64,000 nt of DNA from Phoronis australis (taxonomy: Eukaryota; Phoronida; Phoronidae), in assembly GCA_002633005.1 (NCBI GenBank), contig NMRA01000127.1, positions 767,253 to 831,252 on the forward strand, in the 5' to 3' direction. Position numbers and translations under genes: made by a program. Positions 25,001-34,054 of the stretch are shown one piece after another. Numbering within the stretch: position 1 is the stretch's first letter; the number at the start of each line of letters is the position of its first letter. A model generated the notes under the pieces. That model saw nothing but the letters and a program-made list of their open reading frames with translations. It had not been told where the DNA came from and searched no databases.

Positions 25001-27490
25001 CACTATCTATAGTATCTTGTGTAAACGTTTAAAAACTTACAGACTATGAACTCGTCCGAAGCGTGAGATATCACAACTAATTCAGAATCCAGTAAAACAT
25101 CGTTTGCTGACTTGATTTCTAATATGGCGACCAGACAGCACCACCTAGTGTAGTGGCGAACGATGCGCGCTCTAACGACTNTGTTCACGTATCAGTTCCC
25201 AACACTGATACACTTGTTCATGTATCAGTTCCCAACACTGATATACTTGTTCATGTATCAGTTCCCAACACTGATATACTTGTTCATGTATCAGTTCCCA
25301 ACACTGATATACTTGTTCATGTATCACTTCCCAACACTGATGCACTTGTTCATGTATCAATTTTTCCTACTCAAGGGCCATGATGATGACTGCCTGTGAT
25401 GTTGCGGCCATTACCAAGCCATGGGAGGTACAGAAAAAAATCGCAGTTCTTGTCGCCAGCGAGTTCTTCGAACAAGGCGACATTGAGAAGGAACTCAAAA
25501 TCAAGCCAGCTGTAAGTTTTGTTGAGTTAGAATAACTTAGTTGTTAGTTGTAAGATATGACTTAAGCTGTGAATTATGTTACAAATTATAAGGTGACAAG
25601 TTGCAATGCAATGTTTAGACTTCTGCCCAGGAATTGTTACCAATATGCATCATTTTGTGAGTGAACAAATCACGTGATTTATGCGGTTCACTACTTATGG
25701 CTTGGCTACACTTCATAAAAGGGGAGGAGAATCTTACATCGTGTGAAATTGGACTGACATACATTTGTCTCCGAACTGGCGGCTTGTACTATACCCATGC
25801 ACCAGAAAATAGACGCGTGTAACTAGAGTTTGAATTTGCATTATTATAATCAACAGACAATGCTGTTGTGTTTTTATCAGTTTTGTTTGAATATACACAC
25901 TTGTCCACAGTTACTTCTTAACATGCATTTGGCCGTGACCATTTCTGCAGAGACATTTGTATTTCAGTTTTTGTTTTCACGCATTGTTCTCTAGAGTAGT
26001 TTTCTCACTGTTCCAGTCGGCATTTTCTCTAACCATCATCAGTGGTGGTTTAATCAAATTTTAAGCCTTGTGCGATACCCAAGTATTGATTGACCTCATC
26101 TGATGCTTACCCATAGTTCTGAGGAAGCAGTGTGGACTAGCGTTATATGTGCCCGCTTCAATTACTCAAGGTCGTAAGTTTGAGTCCCACTGGAGCACCC
26201 TTAAGTCAGTTCTCTAGCTACTCAGCTGAGTTTTAAACTACATATTAATAAAACATAAAAGTGGTTCTGTGTGTTCAATGCACTGGGTCCTCATGCACAG
26301 CCTGCGCAGGTCTCGTACAATGTGTACCCATAGTTCTCTGTATTTGCAGGATATGATGGACCGAGACAAGAAGGACCAGCTGCCTAACATGCAAGTGGGA
26401 TTCATCAACAGCGTTTGTCTGCCTGTTTATCAAGTAAGTGGGTGTCTGTTTTGCGCTGCTGTCCCGCGGGCCTTGAAGAATGAAATCAAGGACAAATGTA
26501 ACCAAACTTAACTGTGCAGACACAAAATTTCAAGGCTGATCTAAAGTGGATTGGTCAGCTTTTGAGACCAGATTCGAATAAAGTTAAGTGGTCTCAGAGA
26601 CTTCAGAGTGTCTTCAAGTATTGGGCAAGACCATACTAGTGTTGCAAGAGATCTCACTTGTTTCTGTGCGTGACTTCCCAGCAAAATAACCCACACCCAA
26701 CAGTGCACCTTGCAGGAGTTTTTTGACCATATCAGGTGATCATCGCAGTTGATTTCTTAAAAAGCGCTGCAATACCCCCACGTCTATAATATTTTGTCCC
26801 CATATGTGAATTTATTTTAGATGCATTCAATGCTCTTGTCACTCTGCAGTGGTGGCCATTTTACAAGGTATACTCAAAAAAGTTGAAACTAGTGTGATCA
26901 CGAGCAACACTTTGTCCAAGTGGTTTACTTGTAAAACTCACAAGATACTATACTAGTTCTTACCCATTTAGCCTACAAGATGGTGAATAGATGAAATGCT
27001 ATTTTGTCAAATTTTGCGACAAAAATAAATATTACGGAAATTCTAGTCTTTTGTCATCTTGGTTTGTAGTGATCTGATATCAATGAATAATGTTTACTTA
27101 AGGTTTGACTTTTTTAATACAGTAATCCTCTTTGAAAATGGAGAAAAGGCAACTTTGGCAACTATTTTCGTATGAAATAAGAGAAAAATTACTGTAATCT
27201 TTTTGAAGGTTTGAAGCTATTGCCATCTAGTGGCAAGCATAGTTCAGTCAGTTGCCATCACTTCGTAACCATGAGGTTATGTCACCGTGCCCCTGTCTGT
27301 TTGTTTCCAGGCCATATCTAAGGTGTCGCCTCATCTCGACCCGCTTCTCAAAGGTTGTTTGAAGAACAGAGAGCACTGGCAGTCTTTGGCTGAGCAGGCA
27401 GCCAGGCGGAAGATGGCTGGAGAAAGAGAGCCAGAGAAACAACACAAAGATGGCATCGAACAACAGGATAGCTTCTTTGACGATGACTAA
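10001..27490 (+). CDS. PDE5: PDE5-like cGMP phosphodiesterase, 3' part of gene (13 exons, 500 aa)
   Basis: Class I cyclic-nucleotide phosphodiesterase that hydrolyses cGMP (and possibly cAMP) in the cytosol and is allosterically controlled by N-terminal GAF domains. Thirteen exons splice in frame to 500 codons plus TAA: 10001-10071, 11372-11435, 12498-12689, 15594-15737, 15942-16088, 18347-18454, 20415-20524, 21221-21308, 23341-23441, 23779-23856, 24285-24420, 26350-26433, 27311-27490. Residues 1 to about 125 are the second half of GAF-B, with the NKx5Fx3DE signature at 93-105. Residues from about 205 are the HD catalytic domain: YHNWRH (His225 proton donor, His229), CHDLDHRG (His265, Asp266), TACD (Asp376) and the invariant Gln428 in MQVGF. 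By family knowledge these match human PDE5A His613, His617, His653, Asp654, Asp764 and Gln817. The end, [18 protein letters not shown], resembles PDE5 more than PDE11, and there is no prenylation box as in PDE6. GAF-A and the start of GAF-B are not seen. Several motifs are shared with PDE11 and insect Pde6, so PDE5/6/11 is certain and PDE5 probable. Confidence 0.93.
11372..11435 (+). CDS. PDE5: PDE exon: GAF-B core
   Basis: Acceptor GGCGCAG and donor GAG|GTAAAT. Completes the split glycine codon and encodes [20 protein letters not shown] plus Glu. The RFPIN-GI-GYVA-TGE pattern is the classic GAF-B motif of invertebrate PDE5/6/11 enzymes. It ends in phase 0. Confidence 0.9.
12498..12689 (+). 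CDS. PDE5: PDE exon: GAF-B NKxF/DE motif
   Basis: Sixty-four codons in phase 0 at both ends, acceptor GAATAG and donor GAG|GTAAAT. Begins [14 protein letters not shown], continues through SILCMPIRN and [10 protein letters not shown], and carries the NKx5Fx3DE signature (N93, K94, F100, D104, E105 of the partial protein), which in this family helps form the cGMP-binding GAF fold. Confidence 0.95.
13500..13890. repeat. Dispersed repeat family E, copy 2
   Basis: Collinear with 4060-4440 over about 390 bp (GAAACCAGTTCCGAT, TTTCATGGCACCGAC, CACATCGGAGCAAAGCTGTG). In the intron after the GAF-B NKxF exon. Confidence 0.65.
13985..14095. repeat. 33-bp tandem repeat, about 3 copies
   Basis: Unit CTTTACAGATAGTCCATTGT then GTAAATAAAACTA repeated three times in a PDE intron. 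Confidence 0.85.
15594..15737 (+). CDS. PDE5: PDE exon: end of GAF-B and linker helix
   Basis: Forty-eight codons, phase 0 at both ends, acceptor CTGTTTAG and donor AAG|GTAAGC. Encodes the [14 protein letters not shown] end of GAF-B and the long helix containing [15 protein letters not shown] that joins GAF-B to the catalytic domain in PDE5, PDE6 and PDE11. Confidence 0.95.
15942..16088 (+). CDS. PDE5: PDE exon: N-terminal part of catalytic domain
   Basis: Forty-nine codons, phase 0, acceptor TTCTTCAG and donor GAG|GTAAAA. Contains the [14 protein letters not shown] helix region and [17 protein letters not shown], matching the first catalytic-domain helices (human PDE5 'DFSFSDFEL...IRMFTDLNL'). 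Three consecutive Asp codons (GACGACGAC) lie in the middle. Confidence 0.95.
17232..17563. mobile_element. Foldback element family C, copy in PDE intron
   Basis: Contains AAGACTTAAGTCAGAAATTTG near 17307 and ends CACTTTTCTTGAAACAGACC, matching the arms of 28626-28910. No ORF. Confidence 0.6.
18347..18454 (+). CDS. PDE5: PDE exon: catalytic HNWRH motif
   Basis: Thirty-six codons, phase 0, acceptor CTGGCAG and donor ATA|GTGAGT. Encodes [19 protein letters not shown]. By family knowledge the first His of HNWRH is the catalytic proton donor and the second is a metal ligand; both are present. Confidence 0.96.
18725..19215. repeat. GGGCGTCC-type repeat in PDE intron
   Basis: Repeated GGGCATCC/GGGCGTCC units and GCCTGC at the ends; from 18960 it is the inverted counterpart of 37672-37940 (shared ACATACGCTGCATAAAGGCC and TTCCTGCTTTGAAAAA). 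Lies between the HNWRH and CHDLDHRG exons. Confidence 0.6.
20415..20524 (+). CDS. PDE5: PDE exon: metal-binding CHDLDHRG motif
   Basis: Starts after TTGTAG (an alternative AG four bases on would shift the frame) and ends AA|GTGAGT in phase 2. Encodes [14 protein letters not shown] with the metal-ligand His and Asp of the HD domain. The preceding [13 protein letters not shown] corresponds to the helix before this motif in PDE5. Confidence 0.95.
20564..20846. mobile_element. Foldback element family C, copy in PDE intron
   Basis: GGCCTATGCCATGAAAATGAC to CTGTTTCATGGGACAG, with AAAGTCAGAAATTTGATC inside, so it shares arms with 28626-28910. Begins 40 bp after the CHDLDHRG exon. Confidence 0.6.
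21221..21308 (+). CDS. PDE5: PDE exon: EHHHFDQC segment
   Basis: Acceptor TTTTTCAG and donor CAG|GTAAGC. Completes the split Lys codon, then encodes [20 protein letters not shown], the highly conserved segment lining the PDE active site. Ends in phase 0. Confidence 0.95.
22975..23222. mobile_element. MITE family B, copy in PDE intron
   Basis: Inverted ends GGTAAAAGCTCATCTATTTC and ACTGATAAGATTTTACC, interior ATTGCCAAAACTGGTC and CATGTCGGCCATATTGTGTC. Duplicated together with exon 9 at 57597-57850. Confidence 0.75.
23341..23441 (+). CDS. PDE5: PDE exon 9 of this set: [10 protein letters not shown] segment
   Basis: Acceptor ACATTTCAG and donor AG|GTGAAT, 101 nt. Encodes [14 protein letters not shown] and [12 protein letters not shown], matching human PDE5 'GNQILSGLSIEEY...[10 protein letters not shown]'. 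A decayed copy lies at 57969-58069. A foldback repeat (22975-23222) ends 118 bp before this exon. Confidence 0.95.
23779..23856 (+). CDS. PDE5: PDE exon 10 of this set: RGEF linker segment
   Basis: Acceptor TTATTGCAG and donor AG|GTATCA, 78 nt. Encodes [20 protein letters not shown] then HQQLL, corresponding to the PDE5 RRGEFFELI...HQ segment. A copy with two residue changes lies at 60359-60436. Confidence 0.94.
24205..24275. repeat. 33-bp minisatellite, short array before exon 11 copy a
   Basis: Two units of the same ACACTGATxxACTTGTTCATG repeat immediately 5' of the exon at 24285. Confidence 0.75.
24285..24420 (+). CDS. PDE5: PDE exon 11, copy a: TACD / KPWE segment
   Basis: Acceptor GCTCCAG and donor GCC|GTAAGT, 136 nt. 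Encodes [19 protein letters not shown] and [10 protein letters not shown], including the metal-ligand Asp of TACD and the conserved KPW and EFFEQGD motifs. A second copy at 25376-25511 encodes the same 45 residues with only synonymous changes. The exon is 45 codons plus 1 nt, so both copies cannot be spliced in series without a frameshift. Confidence 0.93.
25182..25365. repeat. 33-bp minisatellite before PDE exon 11 copy b
   Basis: About five copies of a 33-bp unit (CAACACTGATATACTTGTTC then ATGTATCAGTTCC). Two copies precede exon 11 copy a (24205-24270) and degenerate copies precede the duplicated exon at 61400-61640. Length 33 gives spurious open frames on both strands. Confidence 0.85.
25376..25511 (+). 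CDS. PDE5: PDE exon 11, copy b (probable second allele)
   Basis: Second copy of the TACD/KPWE exon, encoding exactly the same 45 residues as 24285-24420. The four coding differences seen (AAG/AAA, TTT/TTC, GAA/GAG, GCC/GCT) are all silent. Its acceptor reads CTCAAG instead of CTCCAG, a weaker site. Similarity continues through the upstream minisatellite and about 160 bp of downstream intron, and an N at 25181 lies between the copies. The simplest reading is two alleles left side by side by the assembler, not alternative exons. Confidence 0.75.
26119..26215 (+). mobile_element. tRNA-derived SINE-like head
   Basis: A-box-like TGTGGACTAGCG (26131-26142) and B-box-like GTTTGAGTCCC (26178-26188) at tRNA-like spacing, in GGTCGTAAGTTTGAGTCCC context. 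It does not fold to a complete tRNA and lies in a PDE intron, so a SINE is more likely. The downstream PDE-derived duplicate breaks off inside this element. Confidence 0.5.
26350..26433 (+). CDS. PDE5: PDE exon: invariant glutamine segment
   Basis: Twenty-eight codons, phase 0, acceptor TATTTGCAG and donor CAA|GTAAGT. Encodes [19 protein letters not shown] and SVCLPVYQ. By family knowledge the Gln of MQVGF is the invariant purine-binding glutamine and the Phe of GFI stacks on the base (human PDE5 Gln817 and Phe820). Confidence 0.95.
27311..27490 (+). CDS. PDE5: PDE terminal exon
   Basis: Acceptor TTGTTTCCAG, then 59 codons and TAA. Encodes [27 protein letters not shown] and a charged tail ending QQDSFFDDD. 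The LL-GC-KNR-W-LAEQ spacing matches the PDE5 C-terminus closely. There is no CaaX box, which argues against a PDE6-type prenylated enzyme. Confidence 0.95.
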   Translation, partial: AISKVSPHLDPLLKGCLKNREHWQSLAEQAARRKMAGEREPEKQHKDGIEQQDSFFDDD

Positions 27491-28074
27491 AGAAGAAGCA
27501 ACGAGTGACATCAAATGTCAAGATGAGCGTCTAACTAGCAGTGTTGAAAAGAGCGCCAGTTGAACATCTTGGAAGTGTAAGCTAATCGTGATGGAAGTCT
27601 TATCCACTAGAGGGGTTTGATGTCCTGGTATCTCCGCATGGCTGTAGATCGTGCCAAGCAAAGTGTAGGAAATGGAAGACACGAAGGTTGTTGAAAAGTC
27701 TCGGACTTTGTGTAAGTTGCTAACCGCGGGGTGAATGCTTTCTTTTGACACCAGCCATGGGAATGCGGTATCATCACTACCGCTGGCTGTGCTTAAAACA
27801 AATGAACATGGCATGATTGTGATTGCTGTTGTCGCTTTTTACATTGTGATATAAAGACACGTGATAGATTATTTTGGTAGTGCTTCTAGTACTGCTAGTG
27901 TATCATAACACATTGGTTCTGAGATATGTAGATTCTAATGTGGTAACAGATCATGTTCAGCCAGTGACTTGCAGCTTTCTTGAATTAACATGGGGGCAAT
28001 TTCAATCACTTTCTAAAATTCCTTAAAATTGCATTTGCATGCTATGGCCAAAAAGCATACTTTAGTTGGTTCAG

Positions 28075-28326
28075 GGAGGCATTCCAAGTAACTGACACGA
28101 GTTCATTTTTGACTTAAGTCTAAAATTTGTCCCAACTTTCAAACTTTGAAATTTCCATATCTGGTATGTTAGTCAAACTTGTGACAATACTTGTGTAAAA
28201 AAATTAAGTCAAATTTAATGTCACATTCTTGGAATTGAATTAAGTCAAATCGTTTTATTGTAAAATTGACTTAAGTACATTTAAAACTTGTTTTAGCTAA
28301 GTCAGTTTTCTTAGAGTGGACCCCTG
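28075..28326. mobile_element. MITE family A, copy 3
   Basis: More diverged member: ATTCCAAGTAACTGAC at the left, AGCTAAGTCAGTTTTCTTAG at the right, interior ACTTTCAAACTTTGAAATTTCC shared with copy 1. Lies in the 3' flank of the PDE gene. Confidence 0.7.
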
Positions 28327-28625
28327 GTGTACGAATAAAAACATTACCACACCCCTGCTCGATTTTCAAAAAAACAGAGATCAGAACTACACTTTTTTGG
28401 CCTAAAGATTTATTTTTATGGGGCCAAATAAATTTTGACTAATGATATTTTTAGAAACCTATTGGTTCTGATGGTAGGGTTAAAAAGTGACACGTGGGGT
28501 AATAAATATTTTCAAGACGAATTCTGTGGTAAAAATCATATATTGTAGATTTTTGATCATAAATTATGCTCCATGTCTTGTCGGTATTGTGATCTTATTG
28601 GGGAATCATACTGCTTGATGTGGGC

Positions 28626-28910
28626 CAGGGGTCTGTTTCTCGACTTATAAGACTGAAGACAGAAATTTGGTCTTACACTCCCATTTCACTATTACTGGGA
28701 AAAGGTTTACTCAAATAATTATGACTGCATCACACTCTACAAATAATTTATTGAAATTATGTCAGCAATTGGCTGTGATGCATATATTCTCAGATACATA
28801 GCACTTTTGTTCGAGTGAGATTTTATTATTTTTCAGAAATAGTTGTGTGGAGCACAAGGCCAAATTGCTTAACCTAAGTCTGAAGTCACTTATCATGAAA
28901 CAGGCCCCCT
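28626..28910. mobile_element. Foldback element family C
   Basis: AGGGGTCTGTTTCTCGACTTAT at the left mirrors AAGTCACTTATCATGAAACAGG at the right. Interior has ACTGAAGACAGAAATTTGGTC and a central TTTATTGAAATTATG. Diverged relatives lie at about 17232-17563 and 20564-20846 inside PDE introns. Confidence 0.7.
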
Positions 28911-29618
28911 CTGTTGTGAGATACGTCAAACAAATATAATGAAGATATCCTTTCACATAACCTGCTGGATTACAGGTCATTTTTGGGTTTGAGGTTAATT
29001 GTTATTTTTCTAGGCCCGACACTTTACTCCGAGTTGAACGTAAAACGCAACTGTATTCCAGTTCTGGCCTTGGATTTTTGGCCCAGGTCTAATTTGCCAC
29101 CCATCAGGGCGACTTTGAAGCTTTGAGAATCACTTTTGCAACTTTTTGCAAAAATTGTTAAGTCATGATATTAACTTATTGATAGAGGTCTTTTCAGGCT
29201 GTGCTGCATATGGTATTTCTAGATATGGTGTTATCTCTCCTCTTTTGTGGCAATTTTGGGTGTTAGAAAAATACCTCGTGTCCGTGGCATAAGGTTACAT
29301 ATTTTTGTGTGGGGCATTGTTCTAAATGCCTCACTCTTCAGTCCATGTGTGTCTGAGGTGTTAAAAAATTGACAATGGAAATTATTTCACTTCTTCATTT
29401 ATCATGGGAGGTAAAACAAATTTTGTTTACATCAAATTCTGCATGGAATAGTATCATATTTCAATAAAACCTCTTCTATATTTGATATTTAGCTGGACTG
29501 GTGGAATATTGTAATGTTGTTGTACCAAGCTGATTGTATATAATGCTATAAATTATTTATATATAGTGTGGGGACTACAGGCAACCTGAAATTGCCTTCC
29601 ATGACATTAATTTATTAC

Positions 29619-30840
29619 TATGCGCCCACATATATATAGTGAGGGCGCATCTTGTCATCATCCCTGTTCCGGCATTCAACATCTGGTACTGCATCTTGCA
29701 AATACCTTGAGAATTGGGAGATGCTATTTGGTGAAACTGACAACAGATGGCGACAAGTTTCAGAGCAGTCCAACTACGGCATGTGTCCCCTAGTGGCAGT
29801 GTGATTTTTTTACGTTTGCCTTTGTATTTCGGAGTTCTTTGGTGGATTTTCATGAAATTCAGATTATATATTTTTATTAAAGAGACAGTAATGCCTTTTT
29901 ATTTTCGGATACATTTGATGTATTCCGAGTCACCAAGTAGCCATTTTAATTATTTTCGAGCCTATTTTTTGGCGTCCATCTCTCTATTTTCAAAACTGCT
30001 AAAAGTATCATAATTAAAATTGCCACTTGCTCCCTCCTAAAAGACTATGGATGATGTTGATTATTGTACAAGCCCAGCTGCTGTGGTGTTCCATTGTAGC
30101 AGTTTTATTTCTTGTGTCCTGGGTTTATGTTCTTAACCCATCGCAGGATTTTTGTGAAATTTGGCCTGTTTTCCTATGAATTTGGCTATGAGGGACAATT
30201 ATTTTTGGACGTATCAGATTACTGCTGTGCCTCCTAGTGACATTTTTTATGTTTGCCTCTGTATCTTCATAGTTACATGACAGATTTCAAGAAATTTGGC
30301 AAATAGGCATCTGTTAAGAGCATGGCGAGGTTTTCTCATTATCAGATTAATTCAGAATATTCTGCATCGCCTAGTTGCCATTTTCATTGTTTATAAATCT
30401 GTTGCTTTGAGGTCTGGGTCTCTATTTGCCAAATTACTTTTAGGATGATTATGAAAATTGGCATACACATTCCTAATTCATGGGCAGCGCAGCAGTGAAA
30501 AAATGGAGGGGGGCCCAGCCCCTATGGTGCGCCGCACATGGCTGATTTTGGTTACTGTAATTCCCTCTTGTGACAAGTTTATTCTATGCGTCTATCTTCT
30601 TAACCCCTTGCAGGAAAGTTGTTAATTGTGTTCCTATGAACATGGCTGGGGATGGCAACTTCCCACTTGTGCTGTGCTTCATAGCCGCAATTCTATTTTT
30701 ACATTAGTGTCTGTATCCTTAGAGTTCCTGGATAGTTTTTCATGAAATTTGTCAAATAAGTTTCTGTTAGGGAGACTGGACTTTCCTATTTTTCCCCAGG
30801 TTTGGTATATTTGCATCACTTAGTGGCCACTTTTATAATA
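29619..30840. repeat. CTAGTGGC-type long dispersed repeat, block 1
   Basis: Head palindrome TGCGCCCACATATATATAGTG (approximate), then alternating modules with recurring phrases CCTAGTGGCAG, TTTTCATGAAATT and GTTTGCCTCTGTATCTT. No persistent reading frame. Same family at 38220-39430, 41800-42330 and 45963-46560. Confidence 0.7.
30480..30540. repeat. Short palindromic repeat (family D), copy 3
   Basis: ATGGGCAGCGCAGCAGTGAA, a G-run, then CCCCTATGGTGCGCCGC. Inserted within the CTAGTGGC-type repeat block. Confidence 0.65.
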
Positions 30841-31488
30841 CTAATAAACTCCCATAGAAGCATACGGTTTGCGATGCAGCCATGGGCCATTCCAACGCTT
30901 TTCGTTGCTCTTGTTGTTGTTTATTTGTCTGTGTTATGCCAGTCAAGTCCTGTGGCAGAGAACTAGCAATTCATTGACATACTCGTGTGAAAATGAGTGA
31001 ACTATTTCAGGGACAAAGTAGATGAGTTTTCTGACAAAGATTCTTTTGCAGCTGATTATATTATAGGTTTTCGAAATTCACAAAACCACTCCGAATTTTG
31101 TGTTGTTCAGAACCACAACAGGTCGCCCAAGGAAGGGATAAATGGTGGTTTTGAGGTTTCTTTATTGAAAGGAAATTTGTTCAATAATTTTAAAATTTTT
31201 ATGATCTAATGATATCTTCAAAGATATTGGGAGATTAGCTGTTCTGTATTTAAATTTTGATGGAGTGCTATCTCTCGAAATTGGACTATTTTAGGACTTT
31301 GTTGTTATATTGAACAGCTGTACCAGCAAGTTTAGTTATTCTTAAACAGCATTTTTGGCCAGCTTATAGTGTGAATTCAAACTGTCAGTGTGTTTCAGGC
31401 AGTTCCTTTCATTTGAAAAACAGTAGCAAAAGTTCAAATTTAAAACCCCCATGGAGATATCCGGCATCAGCCGACACTGAATAGGTAC

Positions 31489-31751
31489 GGTAAAATCTCA
31501 TCAATTTCGGAAATCTGAGTTTCCAAAATTGCCCTTTTATCATTTTTCAAGGTCACCCAATAAAATACGGACATGTCGCATTCGTTGACCTGTATATGGA
31601 AGTTTTCAAAATTTTGTGCGGTGGTAAATATAGTACTAAGCTTGAACGTAGTAAAGCACTAATTTGGTACAATATATGTCATATATGACAAAAGCTAGGA
31701 AATAAGGTCAGATGTTGGACTTATTGTGTCCCAAATTGCTGAGATTTTACC
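31489..31751. mobile_element. MITE family B, independent copy
   Basis: Best-preserved ends: GGTAAAATCTCATCAATTT on the left and AAATTGCTGAGATTTTACC on the right, 263 bp, no ORF. Fragments of the same family occur near 6465-6660 and 13955-14000. Confidence 0.78.
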
Positions 31752-33336
31752 GCAGTTGAATTTGAGGTCCATTTTTCTTTTGATCTTGTAGAATGATTTT
31801 TGGTCAATATGTTAAACGTCTTTTGTTAAGTTATTTTAATGGAGTTTCACCATTTACTCTAGCATTATACTTACCCTACTTTGGGTCTATGGTCATGGTC
31901 CTGGGGCTTGTTTCAATAGAATTTTGTGACATTTTTACAGAGACTTACGGCAATTCGCACGAGTCTCCGTTTAGACTCTTTGTAAAAACGTCGTAAAGTT
32001 GCGACATTTTATTGAAGCAGGACTATTCTTAATTTATTATGATATTTATTGTTTTCCTGTTAATGACGTGGCAAAATCAACGATGTTAATTATTTGGAAC
32101 TGGGTTTTGTTTCATTGGGTAAGGTTAAGTATTTTCTTTTTTTCTACTCTGTACGTTCTTCCATCGTGTTTCTGACAATCTGCTTTGTTGTCATCTGTAT
32201 ATAACTGGATGGTTATTAAACTGAGAAACGATGTACGGACTTGTTTTTATTCTGTGGAATGTTCTCAAGTTGATGTGTCTGAAAAAAATCACTGCATCTT
32301 TCACTCCATTTGTTCCTGTGGACTGCATTCCACTGCAGTTCCGACATGTCAATTATAAAGCTAACAATTCCTGGCAACCAGTGCTCGTGAAAATGGAACC
32401 ACATTGATTATCCACCATTTCTGTTCCGTAGAGGTTTCGTGTCGCGCTTGGGATACCTATGAAATACAGGGAAGGAACGAGGAAAGGTGTATGTTGTTGG
32501 TAAAAGCATATAACAGACTCCAAGATTAACTGAATATACATCTAGGTGAAAAGAGATTCAATTTCACATTGGATTTTGTTCATTCTGTTTATATTAATAG
32601 TATCTGACGTGATTTATCGTCTGCAAGGTATATTTATATATATGCATTTACACGCCCACACATATTAGGATGACAACGCACATAACTTACGGAAACGTGG
32701 CCTCGTCGGCAGCCATGACCAAGACACTATCTTACACGCTTAGATCACCAGTAGCCCAGACACTGTCATAACTTTCAAATGCAGTCGAAATTTCTTTGGA
32801 ACAAAAATCCATTGCTCAATACTACGAGAAAATAAAAACACCAAGCAAGTACAAAGAAAACCTTTCCAAGCAATGAGCTTAATCTTATTTATTTAAGGAC
32901 TTTTAAAAACTTTTTTCGATCTACGGTTTGTAAGTCTGAATTTCATCAATGTCTTTACGAGTTATGATAGGCAAAAATCTTCTAAGTGTATTTTACTATT
33001 TGAGGATCGGATTACAGAGACAGACAACTTCAGGCTGCAATTAAATTCACTTAAATATCATCATTTCTTAAAGGCGAAGGCAACCTTTTTTCATGTCATT
33101 TTTAGCAAAAATGAGGTTCGTTGATTATCCCAGACATATTTTTCACTTATTTACTGCTTTTCGTAATTTAATTAATTACTCGTCGCCTACTCCAGAAGTG
33201 ACGTTTTGGGAGGCAAGAATTTCGCGCCAATTTCTTTTCATATAGTCTGACTGTGAGAGAAGTCGAGTCAGTCACTGTTCTATCTCGGTTGTGATAAGGT
33301 CGGTCGTCGTTTGCTTTTGTTTACGAGTCAGTCAAC

Positions 33337-33612
33337 ATGCCACGCTGTTGCTGCGTGCCGGTATGTACTCATTATCGTCTTACACGCGCTTTGGGTACCT
33401 TGCGTCGCTTTTCGAAGGACACACTTCGCCGTACTTGGCTAGCTTGTTCAGTATTAGGTCTGAGCAGAAGTGAGATAGCAGCCATCCACAATCGTTCCGT
33501 TCCTTATGCAGTTACTCGCTTCAACCACAACACAACTGTGCGCAGTTACGCTTCAAAAGGGTGTGCAGTACGCACTGCAAACGTTCCAGCTTCAACCACA
33601 CGTTCAGCCTAA
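33337..33612 (+). CDS. Possible THAP-like first exon or ORF
   Basis: ATG in a good context (CAACATGC) opens MPRCCCVPVCTHYR, later RFSKDTLRRTWLACSVLG, 91 residues to a stop. A Cys-rich start followed by RF-KD-LRR-WL is reminiscent of a THAP zinc finger, but the later C-x2-H and the Pro/Phe signature are missing. A donor-like GTATGT sits after codon 8. It may be a decayed THAP/transposase fragment or a chance ORF. It lies 0.5 kb before the homeobox/HMG start but cannot be joined to it in frame by any donor I see. Confidence 0.25.
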   Translation: MPRCCCVPVCTHYRLTRALGTLRRFSKDTLRRTWLACSVLGLSRSEIAAIHNRSVPYAVTRFNHNTTVRSYASKGCAVRTANVPASTTRSA

Positions 33613-34054
33613 CTTTTCACTCCCATCAAACACGTTGAGAGCAATTTAGTGGCGGANGATCCAGGATTTTTATTCAAGGCTGGCCAGGGCAGATTATTAG
33701 CCACGATTTTGCACGTCACTAGCACACGGCGCACCTCCGAAGTGCCAAATGGAATCTGGGAGTGTTTTATTGAGGGGGGGCAATGATGTAAGACTGACAA
33801 TGTTGCATCGATTCGTGAAGAAAATGTCCCTGTATCGAATTTTCCAGTTGCCATTCCCAAACTGATTTCTTCGAAATATACGACCTGGGCTTTTATTCAA
33901 AGATTTTATAGTATGTTTGCTTTATTCAGCCTGAGGAATCCGGTACTCTACAACTCGCTGGTTTCCTTTGTGCCGCTAGGTGGGGCGGTAGCCACTGGGC
34001 TAAGCACGCAGGGAACCAGCGAATCGTGAACAATAGCTGGGTTGCGTAACACTG

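Larger units (their letters stand above)
27491..29618 (+). other. PDE 3' UTR and downstream flank
   Basis: Non-coding after the TAA. AATAAA hexamers occur at 28334, 28427, 28501 and 29464, so the polyadenylation site cannot be chosen. Contains MITE A (28075) and a foldback element (28626). Confidence 0.5.

Noticed and set aside
25153-25399. Overlapping open frames with [10 protein letters not shown]-type repeats
   Set aside because: The 33-bp minisatellite length is divisible by three and keeps all frames open on both strands; there are no coding signals.
24285-25511. Mutually exclusive alternative exons in the PDE gene
   Set aside because: Both copies encode the same protein, differ only silently, share flanking intron sequence and are separated by an N. 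Unmerged alleles are simpler.
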